NCBI RefSeq assembly: GCF_947179165.1
Contig: NC_077238.1
Span: 42,399,793 to 42,463,792 of the forward strand
Reading direction: 5' to 3'
Source: Solanum dulcamara
Taxonomy: Eukaryota; Streptophyta; Magnoliopsida; Solanales; Solanaceae
Length of the DNA: 64,000 nt
The number at the start of each line of letters is the position of its first letter. Within the stretch, counting starts at the first letter, position 1. The position numbers and the translations under genes were made by a program. The notes under the pieces are model-generated. The model saw only the letters and a program-made list of their open reading frames with translations, did no database searches and had not been told where the DNA came from. This document shows positions 1-12,200 of the stretch, in pieces.

Positions 1-130
1 TGATGCTATTTGTCTCTCTGGTTGTTTCTGTTGTTCCTCAGCAAGCTCTATGCTCTTGATTCTGCTTTCTGATATTACTTCGGTTAGCTAACAAGTATTC
101 TTCTCTTCCTCCAATTGGTATGATCTGTAG
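1..130 (+). other. Partial intron of the BASS2-like gene (left edge)
   Basis: No open coding frame is seen before a pyrimidine-containing acceptor ending in ctgtag at 125-130. The stretch is read as the 3' end of an intron whose donor and upstream exons lie outside the window. Confidence 0.75.
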
Positions 131-258
131 GTTCTAAAGCTGTCCGCCCCACTTGCTACTGGTCTGATCTTGGTGTCATGCTGTCCTGGAGGCCAAGCTT
201 CTAATGTGGCAACATATATTTCAAAGGGGAATGTAGCCCTCTCTGTTCTTATGACAAC
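131..258 (+). CDS. BASS2: BASS2-like exon a (first in window)
   Basis: The exon starts after ctgtag and reads [11 protein letters not shown], then [12 protein letters not shown] and ALSVLMT, and stops two bases into a Thr codon before gtaagtag at 259. It carries the Na+-site Ser-Asn and Ser/Thr residues known from ASBT structures. Its phase fits the next exon only if the 11-kb intron is removed. Confidence 0.92.
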
Positions 259-3200
259 GTAAGTAGTTCAATCTACTCTGGGGGAAGTTTTTTACTGTCA
301 ATACGCTTTGATATGGTCATGCAAGCATGCTTTGTTATTGATGTAATGGCATTCCTTGCCAAGATAAAAGTAAAGTTTGACTAATTTTAAAGCAGAAAAG
401 TTAAAGAGTGCAACTTTCTGTGCTTAGTAAAAGTCATGGTTACCCATTACTAAAACAGATGCTAAACCCTCACAAATTAAAATTAGATCCTTTGTTGCAG
501 ATGAATTTTCCCAGTTTCTTGTTTGATTTGATGTGAACTAGTCCTATAATATTTGTTCATTTCCTTGTCTTATGTCAGATGAAAAGGTGTAGTCAGCACT
601 ACTTTACTTTAAAAGGTTACTAAGTTGGGATAGTCTATACAGTTACTGAAAGCTTTAAGGAAGTAGCGTACCTACACTTTGACTATTATTTATAATTCCA
701 CTTAAATAAATTTCTGTGTATAAATCTGATCTACCTGCAACCAAGGCTGTGATCTAGTAGTAAATGAAGTGGGTAGGAGCCACGAGGTCTTTGGTTTAAA
801 TCCGCGGAGACAAAAACACTAGGTGATTTCTTCTCATCTACCTGGTACCTGTTGCTGGTGGGAGGTGGCAAGTATTTCGTGGAATTAGTCGAGGTACGCA
901 CAAGTTGGCCCGGGGACACCACAATTATCAAAAAAAAAAAAAAGATCCGCCTTTCTGATTTGCAGAAGTGTTGAGCCTAGTCTAAACTTAATATTAACCT
1001 TAATTGTTTTTTCCAGAAAGACAAGGGACATGGTAAAACAAAGTTGATCTATAATTCATTTGCCAATACAATCTGCAAATATCTGATTGTTGTTTTTGAG
1101 TGGTTTTCCTTCTTAATGACAGGAAGCCATTAATTCAGGTTCCAATTTTTTGAACACTTAGGGCCGTTTGGATGGGCTTATTGGCAAAAGGCATAAGTTA
1201 GGAATTCTAACTTATCACATTTGGCTTATTTTTGTCCTTTAGGCTTACAAAGAATTAAGTGTCAAAAACACACCTTACACTCTCTCTTTTATTTTAAAAA
1301 AAATGCCACATAACGCTCCACATGGACAAAACATTTTACCTTGACAAACATTAAATAAATTATCAGTAATCGTTAAAAGTTAAGTATTAAATTATCACTA
1401 TCCCCAAAAAAAATTAAAATAAAATTTAAAACATTTTTCTTACCCCACTCCACAGGTCCTCCCACCGTGGAGTGGGGTAAGAAAAATGTTTTAAATTTTA
1501 TTTTAAAAAAAATCAATTCTTTTTTTGGGATTGTAATACTTTAATTTTAATTTTTAACTCAAATTAATGGAGAAGGAGAGATGGATTTTTCAGATTCTCT
1601 GTTGGTTATGTTCACAGAACCAGAACCTTTACAGGTTGACAATAGCGCACATGAGGAATACTTAAATGCCATGGAATGGGTCTAAGAGAACATGATAAAA
1701 TTAGGTCAACAATTTGGTGTCGATTTAAAAGATGCAAAAAGGAAGTTGCCACGACACAAGCTAGTCCCTAGACGTGACACGACGATTGGGATCCCGAGAG
1801 ACCCCAACCAAGCCTCTTGCATATCATACATGTGCATACATAAAGTAAATAAGATATATTTAAGAAAGCCATAAGTGCGGAAGGTAAGTCTCAAAAGATA
1901 GAATCTCGATATAAGAGAATCCACACAATAGTCAAAAGAGCTAAACATACTCATGTAGTCTAAACATGCCTCTACTACTTAAGATGGGGCATAAGACAAG
2001 TTCCTAGCTCACCAAACATGAAGGAAGAAATAGTCTGAAAACTTGAAGAAAGAACATAACTTTCTCACCCTCGAATCATGAGGACTGATCAAAAGCTAAA
2101 GTGTGAATTGATCTCTGAGCTAGGCACATGCGGGATGATAGTTGGACCCTACATTATGAGACAATATATGCAAAAGTATGCGTTAGTACATGAAATGTAC
2201 TAAGTATGTGAGAAATATGCATGAATGAGAATAATCAGTATGCAACTGTCCTCTCTTGAGCTGAGGGTCTTTCAGAAATAACCGCCCTACCTTTTAAGGT
2301 GGGGGTTAGGTTTGCGTACACTCTACCCTCCCCAGACCCCACATGGTGGGATTATACTGGGTTTGTTGTTGTTGTTGTTGTTGTAATCAATATGCACCTG
2401 TGATGCATGACCAAATATCTTGAAAGCATGAAATAAAATTTGAAAATATTTAAAACATTTAATAAGGTCAATGCATCGTAAAACATCATTAAAGGACTTG
2501 TGAGAAGAACATATACATATGTGAAATATTAGCCTTAACCGACATTTAAGACCATGTGAGCTATAACATGGAATCCGATGTAACTCCCGCACTGAGAAGA
2601 GAGAGGCTACTTGCCAAGGTAGCCTCCGTATAAACATGAAAATGAGCTATATGTGGATCCACTTGCTAGGCACCTATGGGGACACGTAATTTGGAACTAG
2701 GGGTTGCTATTAGGGCGCCCTTGTGAAGTCCCCACCACAAAGTTCTCTCGGTGCTAAGTTAATCCCAACAGAATACATAAATCATAGTCATTAGGAAAGG
2801 CAATAATCAACCAATCCACATCACAAAATACATCATAAGAATAGCTCCTTGAAAACCATGATCATTACATAAACACATAGACACTACCTTTCTAAGCATC
2901 TAAATTATGATTTTTTTTTTCAAATTGTGAGAAAACTTTTCACAATTCATAGTTACTTGCTTGAAAACATACTTGAATCATGATTCATAACTTTCATAAA
3001 TCATACTTAATGCTTCATCAATCCATGATTATAAATCCATAGTTTATACTTGAAACTCATAGCATAATGCATAGGTCCTTGTAAAACTCATCGAGAACAT
3101 GTAATTGAAATTGAATCATGCATGAATATATCATTGTAATTGAGTAAAAGCATAATTGAGTTGACCCAATGCAAATTAATCAAAACTAGGGTTTAAAAGA

Positions 3201-6200
3201 AATTCCTAAAAGAGAGAGTTGAGAAATCTTTGGGACTCCATGGATGAAAGAGGATCCATGAATGAATTCCTACATACCTTGATAATCAAAGCCTAAGAGC
3301 AAGCTCTAAGTAATGGAGAATTGACTTGATGTTGAAACCCTAGCTTGGGGAAGAAGATTGATCCTTAGGAGAGAGTTCTAGAGAGAGAATTATTGCTTGA
3401 AGTAGTTTGAGAGGGAATGAAGTAATTTTGAAGGAATTGGGTACTTGTAGGCTTGGCAAAACACCCCAGAACGACATAGCTTAGGCACTCATAAGATGGG
3501 AATTACCAAAATACCGTTCATTAAATTCAGTTGGAAGAACTTATAGGCGAGGACCTACAGGTCGTAGGCCTTGCTATGGGCTGTACAAACAGGCTCGTCT
3601 AATCAGACATCAAAAATAGGGTCTCTGAAGTTCACCCTATGGGTCGTCGAAGTAGCTATGAGTCGTCGAAGTGGGTTCGTAGAATCAGACCTTGAATTTC
3701 AAGCCTCAAGACTTTCCTTCTACGACCTCAAGTCCTCTGGTCGTAGACGAGCCTGCGGGTCGTAAAGACCTCTCGTCCTTCCAACTTTTCAAACTTCAAA
3801 TTGTCATGTCTCTAATCTCTACCTACGGACCTTTCTACGGGTTGTAGGTCTTCCTACGGCTCGTAGAGACACCTCATAGGACTAGTGCACCAAAAATGAA
3901 GCTACTGGAATTTGACATGTCATCCTACGAGCCCTACCTACCTTATACGGTCCGTAGATAACACTCGTCACTTGGTCCCATACTGACACGACCCAAGCCT
4001 AGGGCCTAGACGCGACATGGTGAATGAGAAACCTGAAAGTACCTCAAACAAGTCTCTTAGCATTCTTTTAGCCTTTCATAAGTAATGACAATAAATAAAC
4101 AAGCAGAAATAATAATAGTAAATCTTCAACTTACATATGTCCAACAATACCTCTAACTTTTAGATTTAACTGGGCTAAGACAAGTCTCTAGCTCGCCCTC
4201 AATCATAATAGAAAGAAATGCCATAGTAAGTGTCTAAAAATCTCAACATATCATAAGTTAGAAAGATAAAAGAGTATTGTTCCCGGAACATGGAAACTCA
4301 CCAAAAGTAGTCTTCAAATGAAATCTCAACTAGCCACGTGGAGGAGAACGAGGAGGAGCACCGGTCCCTACATGGTGATATCATGTAGGCAAAAGAGTAT
4401 GTGTTAGTAATTTGAATGTACTAAGTATGTGAGCATGCATGAACATTGAGGAAACGTTAAAACATTTATGTAATATGAAACATAATGCAATGTATGCATA
4501 GTCAATCATATAGATATCTTTTAAAAAATTCATTTAGTGGGAAAATGACCATAACCGACATTTAAGACCATGCGAGCTATTATATGGAATCCAACATAAC
4601 CCCCTACGTTGGTTGGGGAGACTACTTGCCGGGTATAACTCCGTCAACTTCATTCATTTCTTTAACTTTAACTTTAAGGGCGTTCATGGATCCATTAGCC
4701 TAAGCCTACAAGGGCTCCTATGTTGGTACATAGTTAATGAGACAATGGATTGCTACTAGGATTCCTTACCGAATCTCACCTCAATGCCCCATTCGGTGCT
4801 GTCAATCCCACGGAATAGTTTAATACATCAAAATATTCATAGCATATAATTTGAGAATTCAAAACATCATATTTGGTGGAATAACTCATTAAAACATTTG
4901 GTTATTCAAATATGCAAGAATTGTCCTTGTTGGATAAAGAATCTATCATTCATATCATTTCATCATTCTTTTATTTCATAAGGCTCCCTTTTGATTATAG
5001 ACATTGCTTTCATAAATATTCATTTGGAGTCAAAGCTTTCAAGTCAAACTTCATTGAAAATATAGTAAAACTAGGTGGGTTCAAATCACTTCAACTTGTA
5101 AACATGTATGTAAATGAATATGCATAAATACTTTGAAATCCATTAATTAAAAATCATGCTTTAAACAACTCACCATGAATTTCAAGAATCTTTAAAGAGA
5201 TAAATAGAGAAATTATTTGCAAACCATCAATTCATACATATGAAATCATGTTGCATCAAAATAGACCAATAATCATTAGTTTAACCATGATTTAATGCTA
5301 TTAAGTAAAAATAAGAATTACCCATAAGAAAATATTACTTGAAATCAAGAGATTTAGTTGAAAGAGTTTTGGACTACATGGGTGAAAGAACCCATGGATA
5401 AACACCCACATAACTTAGTAAAGCTTAAAGAAAATAAATATAATTTATCATATAGTCAAAATACTTTAGGCATGAGAGTGGAAGGAATACTCTCATTGAA
5501 GCCTTACATACCTGGAATTCGAAGCGTTACTCAAAATCGAAGGACTTAATAAACACTCTTGAATCCTAGCATTTCCGCCTCGCCGGAGCGTTTTGTGTAT
5601 TACCCGGAGTATATAAATCACCGGAATAGTATTTCTACACTACTAAGAACTAAAACTATACTTTGAGAATGTGTAAAAGAGTGTATAGAGAGAAGAGTTG
5701 CTTGAGAAAGCTTGATGAACAAAATGATGAAATAAAGTGGTTATTTATAGGTGTGAAGTAGGGACTTAACAATAATTAAAATAATTATAAAAAAATTTTG
5801 AAAATTTAATGAAAGATTGTAATGTCATGGGTGATGTCAAATGGATCTAGATCTTTCCATGGTTGGTGAGATGAACCTTCTTTTAACGGAATACCCTTTT
5901 TCGGAGCTGCATTTGAAAAAGATAACTTCCTCATTAGGATTTGGTGTCTTCATATGAATTGTCGCTCTAGAAGTCTACTTTCATGTCGTTCAAGAATCAA
6001 CCGATTTGTAGCATCCTACAGTGAGATATGATTTTTCTTCTACATACACTCCATTTCGTCACAACACCATGTCTTATAACAATTAATTTATTTGACCTAC
6101 TTAACCTCCGAAACTTAAAATATGGTCTTCACAAAAGTTTTAGGTAATGATGTTCGGGTTATTCAGAAATTTGAATCACCTAATTTGGACCATCCTATTA

Positions 6201-9200
6201 AAAGTTATGCCCAAAATACAAAAGCGATATCATTTTCATCGAGAATTGGAACATCATATATAATGTTTTTAGGGGGTGTTACACATACTTAGCCAAATTT
6301 TCACACCTTTAGTTCCTTCTTGCGAGCCTTGTCTACGGCTCGTCAAAACTTCTATGGTCGTTAAAAGGGACCGTCTCAGAAATTTAAAATTCTCTCAAGT
6401 GCCTTGTTCTTCTACGACTGCATTCCTATGGCTCGTAGGACTCCCTATGGCCCGTAGGTCGGCTCGTAGAAGCCTGCACCAGATCCATTTCTGGAACTTT
6501 TTCTTAACTCGACTTTCCAACTTTTGGGTCTTATAGAAGCATACATCATGTTAAGCAAGTTGGATCAAAGGAGGGAAAAGGAGACTGGAAAAGGGGAGAA
6601 GATGAAGACTGTAAACTCTAACAATGTTGTCTCAAAAGAGGTGAGAAATTTGTTCTTTGATATGAATTTCAAAGACAGGGAACCAAGATCTAGTGGGAGA
6701 GTTTTAGCTCTAACCAATCAATGAGTGAAAATAATTTTATGGAATGTGGGGGCTGAATGGGAGTGATAAAAGGGACCTTGTAAGGAATTGCAATTTTGTG
6801 GGATAAAAGGGTGTCGAAGGGGGAATTGGTGGAGATTGGAAGGCAAAGCCTACCTGGGAAATTCACAGGGGTAAGTGAAGACTTTAGTTGACACATAACT
6901 GTAGTATATGCTGATTGTAGTAGCGAGATCAGAAAGATGTTGTGGTAGGAATTGACAGCCATTAGAGGAAGGTTTGTAGGACCATGAATAGTTTGCGGAG
7001 ATTTTAATGTTACTAGATACCCATCAGAGAGAACAAATTTCCTCAGACTTAGTGATGCTATGATAGATTTTTCCTCTTGTATTGAGGAGTTGGAGTTGAT
7101 AGATCCTCCTTTATTTGGAGGATCTTATATTTGAAGAAGAGGGGACAATCATAGGAGTTCTTCAAGAATTGATAGATTTCTTCATCGTGCACGGTGGGGG
7201 GAAAACTTCATTCAGATTAAACAAATCTGCTATCAAAAATAACATCTAATCATAATCCTATTATCCTAACATGTGGTGGTTGGGAATGGAAAAAATCTTA
7301 CTTTAAATTTGAATCTTGGTGGTTGGAGGTAGAGGGATTCAAAGACAAGGTAAAGGAATGGTTGACCTCTTTTAAAGTTGAGGGGGGAGCAGGATATATA
7401 TTAGCTAAGAAAATGATATTGTTAAAGATAAAGATGAAAGAATGGAGCAAAGAAAACAAAGGTAACTGGAAGCAGAGAAAAGATGACATTTTAAGCCAGA
7501 TAGCAAACTGGGAGATAATACAGGAACACATGATGCTTACTGATGATGAAATTTTACAGAAGGCAAATCTGGCCAAGGATTTTGAAGAGATAGCCAAGAA
7601 TGAGGAGATAGCATGGAAACAAAGGTCCAGGGTACAATGGTTGAAACATGGAGACTAAAATACAAAGTTCTTCCATAGAATTACCACCTCTAATAAGAGG
7701 TTCAATACTATGGAACAACTTGAGATAGAAGGTAACATTGTGAAAGATCCAGTTATGATTAAGGAGGCTGCCCAAAATTTCTGCATAAACTTATACAAGG
7801 AATCTGAACACTGGAGACCTGATTTGAGCATTCAAGATGTTACTATGATAACTGGAGAGGAACTATTATGGTTGCAAAGACCTTTTGAGGAAGAAGAAAT
7901 CCTAGAAAGTATTAGGATGTGTGCTAAGGAGAAGGCTCCTGGAGCGGATGACTTCCCAATGATTTTCTTCGTGACCTTTTGGGAGGTTTTAATGAAGGAC
8001 ATAATAAACTCTCTATCATATTTCCACTCCAATCAGAAATTTGAGAAGAGTATCAATGTAACATTCATAGCTCTAATTCCTAAAAAGGTTGGAGCTTCAG
8101 AGTTAAAAGATTATTGGCCAATCAGTCTGATAGGAAGAGTTTACAAAATCATAGCGAAATTAATGCAGAAAGACTAAAGAGGGTGGTGAGCAAATTGGTC
8201 AGTGGAAATCAGATGGCTTTCATAAAATGGAGATAGATCATGGATGCTGCATTGATAGCTAGTGAGTGCATAGCTTCAAGGATGAAGGGTGGAGCTGCAG
8301 GTTTATTATGCAAGTTAGACATTCAGAAGGCCTATGACCATGTAAATTGGGCATTTCTATTGAATGTTTTGAGACAAATGGGCCTTGGCAGTAAGTGGCT
8401 GAAATGGATAGAAGTGTACATTAAAACAGTCAGGTTCTCTGTACTGGTAAATGGTGAACCCGTTGGCTTCTTTGCATCAGAAAGGGGACTGAGACAAGGT
8501 GACGCACTATCACCTTTTCTCTTTATTCTAGCAATTGAAGGTTTTGACAGCATGATGAGAATAGCTACATGTTGTTGACCATCACCTGACCTCACATGGG
8601 AGGCCCCGCGCCGAGTGATTCTCCCCCAAAAAAGTCTACATGAGAGTATGTGGATCAAGGGTTTCCATATAGGAGACAGAATAGGGAGTGGAAAGGAGAT
8701 TAGTCACTTGCTATATGCAGATGATACTATCATCCTATGTGAGCCAGAAGCTGAACAACTGAATTACATCAGATCGATTCTGATTTTATTTGAAGCAGTA
8801 TCAGGTCTAAGGGTCAATTGGGGGAAAAACAGCTTGATCACATTCAAAAAGGTGCCATTCTAGGGTGTAAAGTAGAGGAATTGCCAACAACCTACCTGGG
8901 AATGCCACTAGGGAGCAAACATGAAGCTTTGGAGATATGGGATGGAATTCTGGAAAGAGCAGAAAAAAAATTGTCAAGAGTGAAGGCTCAATATCTATAC
9001 TTGGGGGGTAGAGTGACCTTGATAAACTCTGTTTTAAATTCACTACCTACTTATGTTATGTCACTGTTTCCAATTCCTCCAAAAGTTGTCGAAAAACTAG
9101 ACATACTTAGAAGAAACTTCCACTGGAAAAGAGGCAAAGAGGGAGAGGGAAAGGGTTACTGTCTAGTGAAATGGAACACTGTGATGGTGAGCAAGGAAAG

Positions 9201-12200
9201 AGGGGGACTGGGTATTAGAAATTTAGAAATCCAAAACAAGAGCCTTTTGATGAAGTGGTTGTGGAGGTACTCTAGTGAGGAAAGAACACTATAGAAGGAG
9301 GTGATAGTGGTAAAGTATGGGGAATTAAACCCATGGTGTACAGAGATAGTTTCAGAACCCTATGGATGGGGAGTATGGAGGACAATCAGAGCTTTATGAA
9401 ACTCTATGGAAGAAAATGTGTTTCTCAAAGTTGGAAATGGCAACAAGATTAAGTTCTGGAGAGATGATTGGATTGGTCAACTTCCTTTAAGTGAGTCATT
9501 CTCAGATCTTTACTCAATCTGCAACAATCCTGAAGCCAGAGTATGTGAATGCTAGACAACTCAAGTTTGGGACTTGTCTTTCAGGAGGCTATTGAATGAT
9601 TGGGAAGTGTATAGGGTGGCTTCTTTACTTGAAAAATTGGGGGGAACCAATCTAGTAGCAAATGCATCAGATAGAGTTATATGGAAGCACAAAGCACAAC
9701 AAGGATGGTAACTTCACAGTAAACAGTGCTTACAAGAAAGGAATACAAGTTGGGGTTACATGCTAACATCATCACTGGAAGAGTATTTGGAGAGGACTGA
9801 TCCCCACCAAAGTTAAATGCTTCACTTGGTTAGTCATCAAAAGAGCCTGCTTAACTCAAGAAGTCCTATAGAAGAAAGGAATGCAACTAGTCCCTACGTG
9901 TTTCCTATGCAATTTTACAGGGGAAACAATCAAACACCTATTCATACATTGCAAATTCACTACACAGATCTGGGAGCATTGCAAATTCACTACACAGATC
10001 TGGGAGTTGTTCCTAAACATCACAGGCTTCAACTGGACTATGCCAGAACAAACTTCTGACCTTTTTAGTTGTTGGATCAGAAGAGGGGGTAGCAAGACTC
10101 AAAAGAAGTGGTGGAAGCTTAATACCATCATGCATATGGTGGTCAGTGTGGAAGGAAAGAAATGGGAGATGCTTTAAAGATAGATCTAATTCCATTCATA
10201 AAGTAAAATGGAATTGTTTGGCATCTTTACCTCTTTGGTGTAAACAACTCTGTATAGAAGATGTAGATCAAATTATAAGATTTATAGGGGGCTTGTAATT
10301 TTGGTTAGGGCTGTAAATTTTTGAAGGTGGCCAACATGTACTTAATGCTGAAGAATACAAGTTTACCAATGTTCAATTTTTTTTAACTATTACTAATAGT
10401 TTATTTAATTTTTGTCAAAGTGAAATGTTTTATCTATGTGGAATGCCATATGACAGTTTTTGTAAATAAAAGAGAGTGTATGACCACACCACTGAGATTT
10501 TTTTCTCAAACTAATGAGTGATAGTTTAGGTATGAAACTCACACTCCCAATAGTTTAGGTAAGAAACTCAAAAAAATAGATAGTTTAGGTGTGTTTTGAT
10601 ACTTAACTCTGCATAAAAACAAGTGCTTAAAAGTACGTTTTTATTTTATCCAAACACTACCAAAATGCTTTGAAGAAACATTATCCAACTTGTGCCATTA
10701 TAATTAAATGACAAACAATGCAAAAGATCTATGCTCCTGTAAGGTTCTTTCTTTAGCTGATAAGTGGTTATTCACTGCTAGCACCTGAATAGTTGCATAA
10801 CTCGTGACATCTTTAGAGATACATGTTGAATTTAACTCTAAATTGCATTTTGTGACCATAAATGTTCATGAGGGAGAGGGTATGTTTATGGCCTCTGGCA
10901 AATACCTGACCAGATGATTGTTAGCCAATCATAAAACTTAGTGCTTTTCCCCACATCCTTTACTTTAAAGGATAGCAATCTGCAACCACATTATTAGAAA
11001 GACAATGATTGAAATAGGTGGTAGAAGAAAATTCATTACAGGAAAATGAATGACTGCACTTGAACTGTCAACCACTCTACTTTAGCTTCCTGGGTAATGA
11101 TGCAATAACTTTTTAAATCTCTAGGAAGTGATGCCTTTTCAGGAGAAAGCAAACTATCTATCATTTGGTGCAAAATTAAGTTCACCTTTACAAGAAATAT
11201 GCATTTGCATAAAACTGCGGACAACTAATAAGCTAATGAACAGAATCTTTTCTTAGAGAATTTGGGGAATACCTGTTTCCATGGCCTCACTGCAGGTGTT
11301 CAACAGTTGGAGCTATTGTGATGACACCCCTGCTAACTAAGCTTCTAGCTGGTCAGCTTGTCCCAGTTGATGCTGCCGTAAGTTGACCTGTGCTGTTGTG
11401 TTCAATATTTGTTTCATTTATAAAAAGGTACTATGTAAACTGCTTGATGTATGCAATATCAGTCACTTATCTGAATTTATCCTATAAATGTATGTTCTAC
11501 GCTGGAGAATTTCTACACTCTGCCTTGCACAAGCACCAAAAATAACCTACAAACTCCACCATGCTTATTTGGAGTGTAACACTTAACAGCATCAAAGTAT
11601 GGTTGTTTAAAAGTTGGATTCTTCCCAAGAAAGCTGATAGCTCTCTAACTTTAGTGATTAACATTCTATGTTTTGTGGTTTGCTGATAAAGCCTTTCTTC
11701 TAGTCAATCGTCTTCTGTTTTTTGTTCCAGGGTCTTGCTATCAGCACTTTTCAGGTTGTGCTAGTGCCAACAATTATTGGAGGTAACTGGATATTTAAGT
11801 ATTTTACATTTTCTTCGATAGAGAAATACAAAGCAAAATCTGTATTTGTGCCAATGTGCTTTCATAGAGCTTTAAACAAGATATGCTATGCTAACTGAAG
11901 GTTCACTTTGTTTTGCAGTTCTATCAAATGAGTTCTTTCCTAAGTTTACCTCAAAAATCATCACCATCACACCTTTAATTGGAGTTATATTGACTACTCT
12001 TCTTTGTGCAAGTCCGGTAAGCTTGAAAAATTTAGTGACTAGTTTTAGTTGAAGGCATATTAGTGGTCTCTCTCTTTCTCTCGCAGATACTACGCTAACT
12101 CAGTTTCCATATCTTTTCTCTGAAGATTGGGCAAGTCGCAGATGTGCTGAAAACTCAGGGAGCACAGTTACTTCTCCCTGTGGCAGCCTTGCATGCTGCA

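Larger units (their letters stand above)
1747..6535 (-). mobile_element. Outer solo LTR (Gypsy-type), split by another solo LTR
   Basis: On the plus strand it runs from tgccacgacacaag to cttttgggtcttata, flanked by gaagt (1742-1746) and gaagc (6536-6540), a 4-of-5 TSD. Without the inner LTR it would be about 2.5 kb. No coding is seen. It carries clusters of ctacg...cgtag inverted repeats near its minus-strand start (3540-3980 and 6340-6480). It lies in the LINE N-terminal coding region. The last base pair deviates from the canonical CA, so decay is assumed. Confidence 0.7.
6725..10180 (+). pseudogene. L1 LINE ORF2 remnant (endonuclease, reverse transcriptase, zf-RVT)
   Basis: In order: IILWNV typical of the endonuclease start (about 6731), CGDFNV (about 6985), SRIDRFL (about 7160), the pre-RT block [10 protein letters not shown] (about 7930), [16 protein letters not shown] (about 8110), [11 protein letters not shown] (about 8320), [14 protein letters not shown] (about 8485), the catalytic LLYADDT (about 8708), the thumb-like TYLGMPLGS (about 8890), [12 protein letters not shown] (about 9001) and a C-terminal [11 protein letters not shown] (about 9936) of the zf-RVT zinc finger. 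The frame is broken by stops and shifts, and by a 64-bp insertion at 8572-8635. The RT would have copied LINE RNA at nicked target DNA. Confidence 0.88.
1560..10379 (+). mobile_element. L1-type LINE, decayed, interrupted by solo LTRs
   Basis: The target duplication tttttaact occurs at 1551-1559 and 10380-10388, inside the right arm of the foldback element. Removing the inserted LTR at 1747-6535 leaves about 4 kb with an N-terminal coding remnant at about 1570-1746 and 6541-6720, then endonuclease, reverse transcriptase and zf-RVT remnants. The 3' end lacks a long A tail, so the 3' border rests on the TSD and on continuity of the foldback arm. Many stops show it is dead. Confidence 0.78.
1161..10661. 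mobile_element. Foldback MITE-like element split by a LINE
   Basis: The left arm begins gggccgtttggat at 1161 and the right end is atccaaacactacc at 10648-10661, so imperfect terminal inverted repeats share GTTTGGAT. Bases about 1300-1380 (ccacatggacaaaacatttt and following) are inverted at about 10384-10470. Without the LINE at 1560-10379 the element would be about 680 bp. A Tourist/Harbinger-like origin is possible from the left end (tta then GGGCC), but no matching TSD was found at the right end, so superfamily and exact borders are uncertain. Confidence 0.65.
259..11295 (+). other. 11.0-kb intron of the BASS2-like gene, mostly transposon
   Basis: Donor gtaagtag and acceptor cactgcag define it. 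Bases 259-740 and 944-1160 show no element I can name. The rest is a SINE (741-943) and a nest of a foldback element, an L1 LINE and two solo LTRs (1161-10661). Bases 10662-11295 are again unassigned intron. Confidence 0.88.

Noticed and set aside
741..815. tRNA gene suggested by A- and B-box-like sequences
   Set aside because: No cloverleaf with paired acceptor arms could be drawn, and the A-tailed body after it makes it a SINE.
7323..7658. Lys-rich 111-codon frame as a host gene
   Set aside because: It lies between the endonuclease and RT of the LINE in the same orientation and reads as its connecting region.
1161..10661. One large 9.5-kb DNA transposon with long inverted repeats
   Set aside because: The TSD at 1551-1559/10380-10388 and the continuous foldback arm show a small element split by a LINE.
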